DNA of 64,000 nucleotides from Streptomyces sp. R41 (GTDB lineage: Bacteria; Actinomycetota; Actinomycetes; Streptomycetales; Streptomycetaceae): positions 6,865,001 to 6,929,000 of the forward strand of contig NZ_CP163443.1 in NCBI RefSeq assembly GCF_041053055.1, given 5' to 3'. Made by a program: the position numbers and the translations under genes. The notes under the pieces are model-generated. The model did not search any database and was not told the origin of the DNA. It worked only from the letters and a program-made list of their open reading frames with translations. Each line of letters starts with the position of its first letter. The first letter of the stretch is position 1. Below, in pieces: positions 49,311-56,986 of the stretch.

Positions 49311-50990
49311 GTGGGACGTCACAGCCGTCGGGGGCGGACAGGCAAGACCGATACCTCCGAGATACCCGCGGTCCCGGCGCAGGACACGGCCAGGGCGCCG
49401 GCGCCGGGACCCGCTCCCTCTCCTCGTACGGCGACTCCGCCTCCGGGCGCGCCGGGTCCGCGGCCTCCGCAGGGCGGGATGCCGGCGCGCGGAGTGCCGC
49501 GCCCGCCGGACGGAACTCCGGCACAGGGTGTGCCCCGCTTCCCGGACGGGACGCCCGCGCACGGCGTGCCTCGCTTTCAGGACGGCACCCCGGCGCACGG
49601 TGTGCCTCGGCTTCCCGACGGGACGCCCGCGCACGGCGTCCCGCGCATGGCCGACGGGACGCCCGCGCGAGGGGTGCCGCGTTTCCCGGACGGAACTCCG
49701 GCGCATGGAGTGCCTCGCTTTCCCGACGGGACTCCGGCGCATGGAGTGCCTCGCTTTCCCGACGGGACTCCGGCGCACGGAGTGCCTCGCTTTCCCGACG
49801 GAACCCCGGCGCACGGCGTCCCCCGCGCGCGTGGCGGTCACCCCGAGCAGCGTGAACCCGGCGGTGGCTGGGGCGAGTTCGGTGGCGGTGCGCCGCAGGG
49901 CGGGCCGCAGGCCGTGCCGCCGGGGGTGCCGCAGGGCGCTCCGTACGGCGTGCCGTCCGGCCGTCCCGGGCCCCGGATCCCCCGTCAGCGCCAGGAGCCC
50001 GGGCAGGGTCCCCGGCAGTCCTACGTCGATGCCTTCGACCTCGACGCGGACGAGGACGTCGACGTCTTCGCGCCCCGCGACGCGGCGGCGCACCGCACCG
50101 ACCCCTACGGCTCCGTCACGGACCGGGACGCGGAGGCTGACGAGAAGCCGCTGCCCGAGGTCGAGGAGCCGCCGAAGGGCAAGGCGGTCAAGGGGCGGGC
50201 GTTCACCGGGATCGCGGCGGCCGCAGTCACCACCGTGCTGGCCGTCGTCGTGGCCGGGCAGGTCGCCACCGGGCGGCAGGACGCGAGCGCGAGCGCGCGG
50301 TCCGCCGGTGGCAACGGCCGCGAGACCCACGACCCCGCCTCGCGCGGGGACGACCGGCCGACCCAGTCGGGGACACCGGGCGCGACGACACTGACGTACG
50401 ACCAGAAGATGGCCAAGAAATACGCGCTCGGCGCGACGCTCATGGGGTCGGGGAAGTTCGACGCGGTCCTCGGCTTCGACAAGGCGCCGGGCAAGGGCCG
50501 CAAGTACACCTATCGCGTCGACGTGGAGCAGGGCCTCGGCCTCGACGGCGCCCTCTTCGCGCAGGCCGTACAGAAGACCCTGAACGACGACCGGAGTTGG
50601 GCCCACAGCGGCGGCCGCACCTTCGAGCGGATCTCCTCCGGCAAGCCCGACTTCGTGATCACGCTGGCGAGTCCGGGCACCACCGCCAAGTGGTGCGCCA
50701 AGTCGGGGCTCGACACGACGGAGGACAACGTGTCGTGCGACTCGGCGTCGACCGAGCGGGTCATGATCAACGCTTATCGCTGGGCCCAGGGGTCCAAGAC
50801 CTACGGTGACAAAATGCACGCGTACCGGCAGATGCTGATCAATCACGAGGTCGGCCACCGGCTCGGATACGGCCACGTCACCTGCGACAAGGACGGCGAG
50901 CTCGCCCCCGTCATGCAGCAGCAGACCAAGTTCCTCGACCACGACGGGATCCACTGCAGGGCCAACCCCTGGCCGTATCCCGGGAGTTGA
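49311..50990 (+). CDS. DUF3152 zincin-like membrane protein with 12-residue repeats
   Basis: A 559-aa protein from GTG. Residues about 60-173 contain nine copies of a 12-residue unit (consensus RFPDGTPAHGVP). A Gly/Pro linker leads to a transmembrane helix (about 300-320, FTGIAAAAVTTVLAVVVAGQ) and a C-terminal DUF3152 domain (about 360-559). The metalloprotease motif HEVGHRLGYGH is intact (H512, E513, H516, H522), with CTCDKDGE and a Met after it (APVMQQQTK) as in metzincins. Cysteines near 464, 475 and 528 could form disulfides outside the cell. It is predicted to be a membrane-tethered extracellular protease. It overlaps no neighbour; the leader-peptide/peptide-transporter unit begins 56 nt later. 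Confidence 0.87.
   Translation: MGRHSRRGRTGKTDTSEIPAVPAQDTARAPAPGPAPSPRTATPPPGAPGPRPPQGGMPARGVPRPPDGTPAQGVPRFPDGTPAHGVPRFQDGTPAHGVPRLPDGTPAHGVPRMADGTPARGVPRFPDGTPAHGVPRFPDGTPAHGVPRFPDGTPAHGVPRFPDGTPAHGVPRARGGHPEQREPGGGWGEFGGGAPQGGPQAVPPGVPQGAPYGVPSGRPGPRIPRQRQEPGQGPRQSYVDAFDLDADEDVDVFAPRDAAAHRTDPYGSVTDRDAEADEKPLPEVEEPPKGKAVKGRAFTGIAAAAVTTVLAVVVAGQVATGRQDASASARSAGGNGRETHDPASRGDDRPTQSGTPGATTLTYDQKMAKKYALGATLMGSGKFDAVLGFDKAPGKGRKYTYRVDVEQGLGLDGALFAQAVQKTLNDDRSWAHSGGRTFERISSGKPDFVITLASPGTTAKWCAKSGLDTTEDNVSCDSASTERVMINAYRWAQGSKTYGDKMHAYRQMLINHEVGHRLGYGHVTCDKDGELAPVMQQQTKFLDHDGIHCRANPWPYPGS
49489..49830 (+). repeat. 36-nt coding tandem repeat (nine 12-aa units)
   Basis: The last units are nearly identical at DNA level (for example TTTCCCGACGGGACTCCGGC three times), implying recent expansion. 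The earlier units are more divergent. Confidence 0.85.
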
Positions 50991-51010
50991 CAGGGGCCCC
51001 ACAGGTCACG

Positions 51011-51039
51011 TTGACATGCGGCGAAAGTTCGTTCATATT
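51011..51039 (+). promoter_or_regulatory. Promoter TTGACA-N17-CATATT before the leader peptide
   Basis: A perfect -35 TTGACA (51011-51016) and a -10 CATATT (51034-51039) at 17-nt spacing, ending 7 nt before the ATG at 51047, so the transcript should start at or next to the AUG. Confidence 0.65.
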
Positions 51040-51046
51040 TCTCCGC

Positions 51047-51139
51047 ATGTCGCCTCGTCACGTCTCCGCCCGCGCCGCCATTGAGCTGGCGCTGATCGGC
51101 GTGACCGCGCTCTGCGTGGCCGACATTCACTGTCGCTGA
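51047..51139 (+). CDS. Cys-rich leader peptide (Ms4527A-type), 30 aa
   Basis: A 30-codon ORF: MSPRHVSARAAIELALIGVT followed by ten residues containing Cys at 23 and 29 and ending in CR before TGA. Its start, length and C-terminal cysteines match the actinomycete cysteine-rich leader peptides first described in mycobacteria (Ms4527A family). These are translated from leaderless mRNAs and reduce expression of downstream sulfur genes when cysteine is plentiful. Here the promoter places transcription start at the ATG, with no Shine-Dalgarno. It is 192 nt upstream of the oligopeptide transporter, suggesting cysteine-dependent attenuation of peptide uptake. Family name is from memory; the sequence itself is clear. 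Confidence 0.75.
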   Translation: MSPRHVSARAAIELALIGVTALCVADIHCR

Positions 51140-51331
51140 CGCCCGCCCCTGGCGAGTGCGTCGCTTTCTCCCGTGTTGTCCGTTCGCCGCCGTGTGCCGG
51201 CGTGCGGATCTCTCCCGGACTCTGCCGGTCCCTCTCGGTCGGATTTCGACGCCTGACGCCTTGGGCGAGCTCTGCGCTCTTCCGTCTCACTCTGCGTCAA
51301 TCCGTCTCACCATCCGAGAGGTCGTCTTCCG

Positions 51332-53050
51332 ATGCGTCATCCGTCCGTCATAGCGCGCCGCGTGGCCGCGGCATCCGTCAGCCTGGTCGTGGCAGCGGGC
51401 GCCGCCGCCTGCGGGCCGAAGGACAACGATGCCAAGAGCTCCGGTGGCGACGCCAAGCCGCAGAAGGGCGGCACGCTCACCGTCCTGAACGCCAACCCGC
51501 AGGAGGACTTCGACCCCGCGCGGCTCTACACCTCCGGCGGCGGAAACGTCCCGTCCCTCGTCTTCCGTACGCTCACCACGCGCAACCGCGAGAGCGGGGC
51601 CGCCGGCGCCGAGGTCGTCCCCGACCTCGCCACGGACACCGGCCGCCCGAGCAAGAACGCGACCGTGTGGACGTACACCCTGAAGAAGGGCCTCAAGTAC
51701 GAGGACGGCACGCCGATCACCTCCGCCGACATCAAGTACGGCATCGAGCGCTCCTTCGCCGCCGAACTCTCCGGTGGTGCCCCCTACTTGAGGGACTGGC
51801 TGATCGGCGGCGCCGACTACCAGGGCCCGTACAAGGACAAGAAGGGCCTCGACTCGATCGAGACGCCGGACGACCTGACCATCGTCTTCCGCCTCAACAA
51901 GCCCGAGGGCGAGTTTCCGTACCTGGCCACGCAGACGCAGTTCGCGCCCGTGCCGAAGGCCAAGGACAACGGCACCAAGTACGAGGAGCACCCGATCTCG
52001 TCGGGTCCCTACAAGGTCGTCAAGAACGAGAACGACGGCGAGCGGCTGACCCTGGAACGCAACACGTACTGGTCCGCGTCGACCGACGCCGAGCGCAAGG
52101 CCTACCCGGACAAGATCGACGTACGGTCGGGTCTGGACTCGTCCGTGATCAACCAGCGGCTGTCCGCGTCTCAGGGTGCGGACGCCACCGCTGTCACGAC
52201 GGACACCAACCTCGGCCCGGCCGAGCTCGCCAAGGTGACGGGTGACAAGGAGCTTGCTTCGCGCGTCGGCACCGGACACTTCGGCTACACCAACTACATC
52301 GCCTTCAACCCGAAGGTGAAGCCGTTCAACAACCCCAAGGTGCGCCAGGCGATCTCGTACGCCATCGACCGTACGTCGGTGATCAACGCGGCGGGCGGCT
52401 CGTCGCTCGCCGAGCCCGCGACGACGTACCTGCCCAACCAGAAGTCCTTCGGCTACACGCCGTACGACCTCTTCCCGGCGGGCAAGTCCGGCAACCCGGC
52501 CAAGGCCAAGGAGCTGCTGAAGGAGGCCGGTTACAAGAACGGGCTCACCATCACGCTCACGCACTCCAACGACAAGGACTTCGAGACCAGCCCGGAGATC
52601 GCGACCGCCATCCAGGACGCCCTGAAGAAGGCCGGGATCACCGTCAAGCTCCAGGGCCTGGAGATCAACGACTACAAGGACAAGATCCACAGCGTCAAGA
52701 CCGAGCCGGGCTTCTTCCTCGCCCACTGGGGTGCCGACTGGCCCTCGGGCGGCCCCTTCCTGGCCCCGATCTTCGACGGCCGGCAGATCGTCAAGGACGG
52801 CGCCAACTTCAACACCGGCTTCCTCGATGACAAGTCGGTCAATGACGAGATTGACGCGATCAACAAGTTGACGAATCTTGACGAGGCCGCCAAGCGCTGG
52901 GGTGCACTGGACAAGAAGATCGGCGAGCAGGCCCTGACCGTCCCGCTGTTCCACCCCGTCTACAAGCGGCTGTACGGAAGCGCCGTCAAGAACATCGTGA
53001 TCAGCGACTGGACCGGCGTTCTGGACATCTCCCAGGTCGCGGTGAAGTAG
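51332..53050 (+). CDS. Oligopeptide-binding lipoprotein of ABC transporter (family 5)
   Basis: A 572-aa extracellular solute-binding protein. The signal peptide (MRHPSVIARRVAAASVSLVV) ends in the lipobox AAAC with lipidated Cys near residue 28. The mature protein shows family-5 features: GGTLTVLNANPQEDFDPARL, LRDWLIGGADYQGPY, YTNYIAFNPKVKPFNNPKVR and the conserved AISYAIDR. It would capture peptides outside the cell for the permeases and ATPase that follow without gaps. GAGAGG lies upstream of the ATG. Not clearly BldK; the single-gene two-domain ATPase differs from the bldK order. Confidence 0.92.
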   Translation: MRHPSVIARRVAAASVSLVVAAGAAACGPKDNDAKSSGGDAKPQKGGTLTVLNANPQEDFDPARLYTSGGGNVPSLVFRTLTTRNRESGAAGAEVVPDLATDTGRPSKNATVWTYTLKKGLKYEDGTPITSADIKYGIERSFAAELSGGAPYLRDWLIGGADYQGPYKDKKGLDSIETPDDLTIVFRLNKPEGEFPYLATQTQFAPVPKAKDNGTKYEEHPISSGPYKVVKNENDGERLTLERNTYWSASTDAERKAYPDKIDVRSGLDSSVINQRLSASQGADATAVTTDTNLGPAELAKVTGDKELASRVGTGHFGYTNYIAFNPKVKPFNNPKVRQAISYAIDRTSVINAAGGSSLAEPATTYLPNQKSFGYTPYDLFPAGKSGNPAKAKELLKEAGYKNGLTITLTHSNDKDFETSPEIATAIQDALKKAGITVKLQGLEINDYKDKIHSVKTEPGFFLAHWGADWPSGGPFLAPIFDGRQIVKDGANFNTGFLDDKSVNDEIDAINKLTNLDEAAKRWGALDKKIGEQALTVPLFHPVYKRLYGSAVKNIVISDWTGVLDISQVAVK

Positions 53051-53054
53051 CACC

Positions 53055-54152
53055 GTGAGCGAGGCACTTGTCGCCTCTCAGGCCCCCGGGACGGACATGT
53101 CCGTCCCGGGGGCCTCGGGGGCTCGTCAGTTCTGGCGGCGGCTGCGTGCGCAGCGTGCCGCCCTCGTCGCGGCGGGCATCGTCGCGCTGCTCGTCCTGGT
53201 CGCGCTCGCCGCGCCGCTGTTCACGGCGATCGAAGGCCAGGACCCGACCACGTACCACCCTTCGTTGATCGACTCGGCGCGTGGCGGTGTGCCCGTCGGC
53301 TCGCTCGGCGGCATCAGCGGCGACCACTGGCTCGGCGTCGAACCGCAGACCGGGCGCGATCTGTTCGCACGGCTCGTGTACGGCGCCCGGGTCTCCCTGG
53401 GCGTCGCACTGGCGGCGACGCTGGTGCAGGTCTTCATCGGTGTCGTGGTGGGCGTCGCGGCCGCGCTCGGGAACCGATGGGTTGATCAACTGTTGAGCCG
53501 TGCCACCGACATCATCGTCGCGATGCCGCTGATGATCATGTCGCTGGCGCTGCTGGCCATCGTGCCCAGCAGCTTCCCGCGGCCCGTGCTGGTCGCGCTC
53601 GTCATCGGCCTGATCGCCTGGGGCAACATCGCGAAGATCGTGCGCGCCCAGACGCTCACCCTCAAGGGGCTCGACTACGTCTCGGCCGCCCGGCTCAGCG
53701 GCTGGGGCTCCTGGCGGATCGCCCGCCGCGAGCTGCTGCCCGGCCTTGCCGCGCCCGTCATCACCTACTCCGCGCTCCTCGTGCCGCAGAACATCAGCGT
53801 CGAGGCCGCCCTGTCGTTCCTCGGGGTCGGCGTGAAACCGCCGACGCCGTCGTGGGGGCAGATGCTCACCGCCGCCGACGTCTGGTACCAGGCGGCGCCG
53901 CAGTACCTGCTGCTGCCCGCCGGCGCGCTGTTCGTCACCGTCCTCGCCCTGACCGTCCTCGGCGACGGCGTGCGCACCGCGCTCGACCCGCGCGCGGCCT
54001 CGCGTCTGCGCGTCGGCACGGGGCGCAGGCGTGAGGCGAAGGCGGACGCGGACGCGGGGGCGAGCGCCACGACGGCGGACGCGCGCGCTGGGACCGGCGG
54101 CGCGAGCGCTGGGGCGGCCGACGCGAGCGCGACGAAGGAGGTCAAGGCGTGA
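53055..54152 (+). CDS. Peptide ABC permease, DppC-like
   Basis: A 365-aa permease starting GTG 4 nt after the binding-protein stop. It has an OppC-type N-terminus (LRAQRAALVAAGIVALLVLV) with six helices overall and the EAA-loop region KGLDYVSAARLSGWGSWRIA. The last 45 residues are a Lys/Ala/Thr-rich, probably disordered tail (AKADADAGASATTADARAGT), unusual for the family. It overlaps the second permease by 4 nt. It pairs with the DppB-like subunit to form the channel. Confidence 0.91.
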   Translation: MSEALVASQAPGTDMSVPGASGARQFWRRLRAQRAALVAAGIVALLVLVALAAPLFTAIEGQDPTTYHPSLIDSARGGVPVGSLGGISGDHWLGVEPQTGRDLFARLVYGARVSLGVALAATLVQVFIGVVVGVAAALGNRWVDQLLSRATDIIVAMPLMIMSLALLAIVPSSFPRPVLVALVIGLIAWGNIAKIVRAQTLTLKGLDYVSAARLSGWGSWRIARRELLPGLAAPVITYSALLVPQNISVEAALSFLGVGVKPPTPSWGQMLTAADVWYQAAPQYLLLPAGALFVTVLALTVLGDGVRTALDPRAASRLRVGTGRRREAKADADAGASATTADARAGTGGASAGAADASATKEVKA

Positions 54153-55147
54153 ACGGCTTCGGCGGCTTCGTGCTGCGCCGCGCCATCGGCACCGTGGTCA
54201 CCCTGTTCGCCATCTCGGTGATCATCTACCTGGTCTTCTACGCCACCCCCGGCAACGTCGCGCAGATCACCTGCGGCCCGCGCTGCTCGCCCGTCCAGGT
54301 CCACCAGGTCGCCCAGCAACTGCACCTCGACGACCCGCTGTATCTGCGCTACTGGCACTTCCTGCAGGGCATCTTCGTCGGCCAGGACTACTCGACGGGT
54401 ACGTCGGTGCAGCACTGCTCGGCGCCCTGCCTCGGCCTGTCGTACCAGACCGATCAGCAGGTCACGCAGCTGATCCTGGCGAAGCTGCCGGTCAGCCTGT
54501 CGCTGGTGTTCGGCGCGATGGTGCTGTGGCTGGTCCTCGGCGTCGGCACCGGAGTGCTCTCCGCGTGGCGGCGCGGCCGGCTGAGCGAGCGCGTGCTGAC
54601 CGGCATCACGCTCGCGGGCGTGGCCACTCCCGTCTTCGTGATCGGTCTGGTGCTGATGATCGTCGTCTGCGGCCAGCTGCAACTGCTGCCCTTCCCGCAG
54701 TACGTCGACTTCACCGACGACCCCGAGCAGTGGGCCTGGAACCTGCTGCTGCCCTGGTTCTCGCTCGCCCTCATCGAGGCCGCCGCGTTCGCGCGGCTGA
54801 CCAGGGCGTCGATGCTGGAGACGCTCGCCGAGGACCACATCCGGACCTTTCGCGCGTACGGCGTCGGCGAGCGGTCGATCATCGGGCGGCACGCACTGCG
54901 CGGGGCGTTCGCGCCGGTCATCGCGCTGAACGCCAACAACGTCGGCTCGGCGGTCGGCGGGGCGGTGCTCACCGAGACGCTCTTCGGACTGCCCGGTATC
55001 GGACAAGAACTGGTGCACGCGGTGAACGTCGTCGACCTGCCGGTGGTCGTCGGCATGGTCCTGGTCATCGGCTTCTTCGTGGTCCTCGCCAACGCCGTCG
55101 CGGACGTGCTGTACGCGGTGGCCGACCGACGGGTGGTGCTCGCATGA
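54149..55147 (+). CDS. Peptide ABC permease, DppB-like
   Basis: A 332-aa permease starting GTG overlapping the previous stop. It has six helices, the start FVLRRAIGTVVTLFAISVII, the typical EAA region ARLTRASMLETLAEDHIRTF RAYGVGE and the C-terminal VVDLPVVVGMVLVIGFFVVL. An extracellular loop contains CGPRCSP and CSAPCLG cysteines, a pattern seen in Streptomyces members. The stop overlaps the ATPase start (ATGA-type). The order is binding protein, DppC, DppB, then fused ATPase. Confidence 0.91.
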   Translation: MNGFGGFVLRRAIGTVVTLFAISVIIYLVFYATPGNVAQITCGPRCSPVQVHQVAQQLHLDDPLYLRYWHFLQGIFVGQDYSTGTSVQHCSAPCLGLSYQTDQQVTQLILAKLPVSLSLVFGAMVLWLVLGVGTGVLSAWRRGRLSERVLTGITLAGVATPVFVIGLVLMIVVCGQLQLLPFPQYVDFTDDPEQWAWNLLLPWFSLALIEAAAFARLTRASMLETLAEDHIRTFRAYGVGERSIIGRHALRGAFAPVIALNANNVGSAVGGAVLTETLFGLPGIGQELVHAVNVVDLPVVVGMVLVIGFFVVLANAVADVLYAVADRRVVLA

Positions 55148-56739
55148 GCTTGGTGGAAGTCACCGACCTGACGGTCGGATTCGGGTCGCTGCGCGCCGTC
55201 GACGGGCTCTCGTTCCAGCTGGAGAAGGGCGCCGCGCTGGGCCTGGTCGGCGAGTCCGGCTCGGGCAAGTCGACCGTCGCGTCCGCCCTGTTGGGGCTGC
55301 ACAGGGGGACGGGTGCCGCAGTCGGCGGCGCGGTGCGCGTGGCCGCCATCGACGTGCAGCGGGCGGCCGACGACGAACTGCGGCGGCTGCGCGGCGGGAA
55401 GGCCGCCATGGTCTTCCAGGACCCGCTGTCGTCCCTCGACCCCTACTACGCGGTCGGCGACCAGATCGCCGAGGTGTACCGGGTCCATGTGAAGGCGTCC
55501 CGGCGAGCTGCACGCGCGCGTGCCGTCGAGGTGCTCGACCGCGTCGGCATACCGGACGCGGCTCGTCGCGCCCGCTCGCGCCCGCACGAGTTCAGCGGCG
55601 GCATGCGCCAACGCGCCCTCATCGCCATGGCCCTGGCCTGCGAACCCGACCTGTTGATCGCCGACGAGCCGACCACCGCCCTGGACGTGACCGTCCAGGC
55701 GCAGATCCTCGACCTCCTGCACACCTTGCGGGAGGAGACCGGGATGGGCCTGCTGCTGGTCACGCACGACGTGGGGGTCGCCGCCGAGAGCGTGGACGAG
55801 ATCCTCGTCATGCGCCACGGCCGCGCGGTCGAGCACGGGCCGGTAGGAACCGTTCTCGGGGCGCCCCAGGAGACGTACACGCAGGAGCTGCTGGGCGCGG
55901 TGCCGCGCGTGGACGCGTCGCGTGGGTCGGACGGTGGCGTGTCGGACGAGGTCGTCCTCGAAGCGGTCGGACTTCGGCGTGAATTCGGGCGCGGGAAGCG
56001 GCAGTTCGCGGCGGTCGACGACGTCTCTCTGGCGATTCACCGGGGCGAGACCCTCGGCATCGTGGGGGAGAGCGGCAGCGGGAAGACGACGCTGGGCCGC
56101 ATGCTCGTGGGGCTCCTGGAGCCCACGACCGGCGCGGTCCGTTACGAGGGGCGCACGCAGTCCGGCGTAAGCCCCTCAGTGCAGATGGTCTTCCAGGACC
56201 CGGTCTCCTCGCTCAACCCCCGGCGCAGCGTGGGCGAGTCCATCGCCGACCCGCTGAGGGCGCGCGGTGAACGGGACGAGGAGCGCGTTCGGGGGCGCGT
56301 ACGGGAACTGCTTGAGCGCGTGGGGCTTGAAGCGGATCACTATGACCGCTACCCGCACGAGTTCAGCGGCGGACAGCGCCAGCGCGTCGGCATCGCGCGA
56401 GCGCTCGCCGCCGAACCGCGCGTCATCGTGTGCGACGAGCCGGTCTCCGCGCTCGACGTCACCACGCAGGCCCAAGTGGTCTCCCTGCTCGGCGAGTTGC
56501 AGCGGGAACTGGGCCTCGCGCTGGTGTTCGTGGCGCACGATCTCGCGGTCGTACGCCAGGTCAGCGACCGGGTGGCGGTGATGCGGCGCGGGCGAATCGT
56601 CGAGTACGGGCCCGCCGACGAGGTGTACGAATCCCCGCGGGACCCGTACACCGAGCAGCTGCTGGCCGCCGTACCGGCGCTCGACCCGGAGATCGCGGCA
56701 CGGCGCCGCACCGCCCGCAGGGAGCTGACCGCGGTGTGA
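55144..56739 (+). CDS. Fused two-domain peptide ABC ATPase (DppD-DppF)
   Basis: A 531-aa protein containing both ATPase domains in one chain. Domain 1 (about 1-255): Walker A GESGSGKSTVASALLG, signature FSGGMRQRA, Walker B LLIADEPTTALDVT. Domain 2 (about 265-531): Walker A GESGSGKTTLGRMLVG, signature FSGGQRQRVGIARAL, Walker B VIVCDEPVSALDVT. Fusions like this are common in actinomycetes and replace separate DppD and DppF. It starts at ATG overlapping the DppB stop. The stop lies in an 18-nt tandem repeat (56736-56789). Confidence 0.92.
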   Translation: MSLVEVTDLTVGFGSLRAVDGLSFQLEKGAALGLVGESGSGKSTVASALLGLHRGTGAAVGGAVRVAAIDVQRAADDELRRLRGGKAAMVFQDPLSSLDPYYAVGDQIAEVYRVHVKASRRAARARAVEVLDRVGIPDAARRARSRPHEFSGGMRQRALIAMALACEPDLLIADEPTTALDVTVQAQILDLLHTLREETGMGLLLVTHDVGVAAESVDEILVMRHGRAVEHGPVGTVLGAPQETYTQELLGAVPRVDASRGSDGGVSDEVVLEAVGLRREFGRGKRQFAAVDDVSLAIHRGETLGIVGESGSGKTTLGRMLVGLLEPTTGAVRYEGRTQSGVSPSVQMVFQDPVSSLNPRRSVGESIADPLRARGERDEERVRGRVRELLERVGLEADHYDRYPHEFSGGQRQRVGIARALAAEPRVIVCDEPVSALDVTTQAQVVSLLGELQRELGLALVFVAHDLAVVRQVSDRVAVMRRGRIVEYGPADEVYESPRDPYTEQLLAAVPALDPEIAARRRTARRELTAV

Positions 56740-56789
56740 GCGGGACGGACGGTGTGGGCGAGACGGACGGTGTGAGCGGGACGTACGCG
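56736..56789. repeat. 18-nt tandem repeat at the end of the transporter operon
   Basis: Three imperfect units, GTGAGCGGGACGGACGGT and two close variants. The transporter's TGA is in the first. Confidence 0.75.
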
Positions 56790-56878
56790 GGGCTGAGCCT
56801 AACGAAACGTAACTGCTTGATCCCTTAGCGCGACGGAACGCGACCCGCACGGGAAAGTTACGACCGTTCACCCCTTTT

Positions 56879-56912
56879 GGTGGCGCGATGGACAACCGTC
56901 CGTCGCGCCACC
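56879..56912. promoter_or_regulatory. 15-bp hairpin upstream of the polysaccharide cassette
   Basis: GGTGGCGCGATGGAC pairs with 56898-56912 around AACC, with one T-G wobble. It lies 75 nt before the glycosyltransferase start and could be the upstream operon's terminator or an attenuator/operator of the cassette. Confidence 0.5.
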
Positions 56913-56986
56913 GTCATGTCCGCATACGTTCGTCCCGCTGCGAGCTGCCGGGTCAACGGCGGCTCACCATACGGGAGATCGGGGGT

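Noticed and set aside
51332..56739. Assigning the transporter as BldK
   Set aside because: It belongs to the same transporter family, but the order and the fused single-gene ATPase differ from the bldK operon arrangement.
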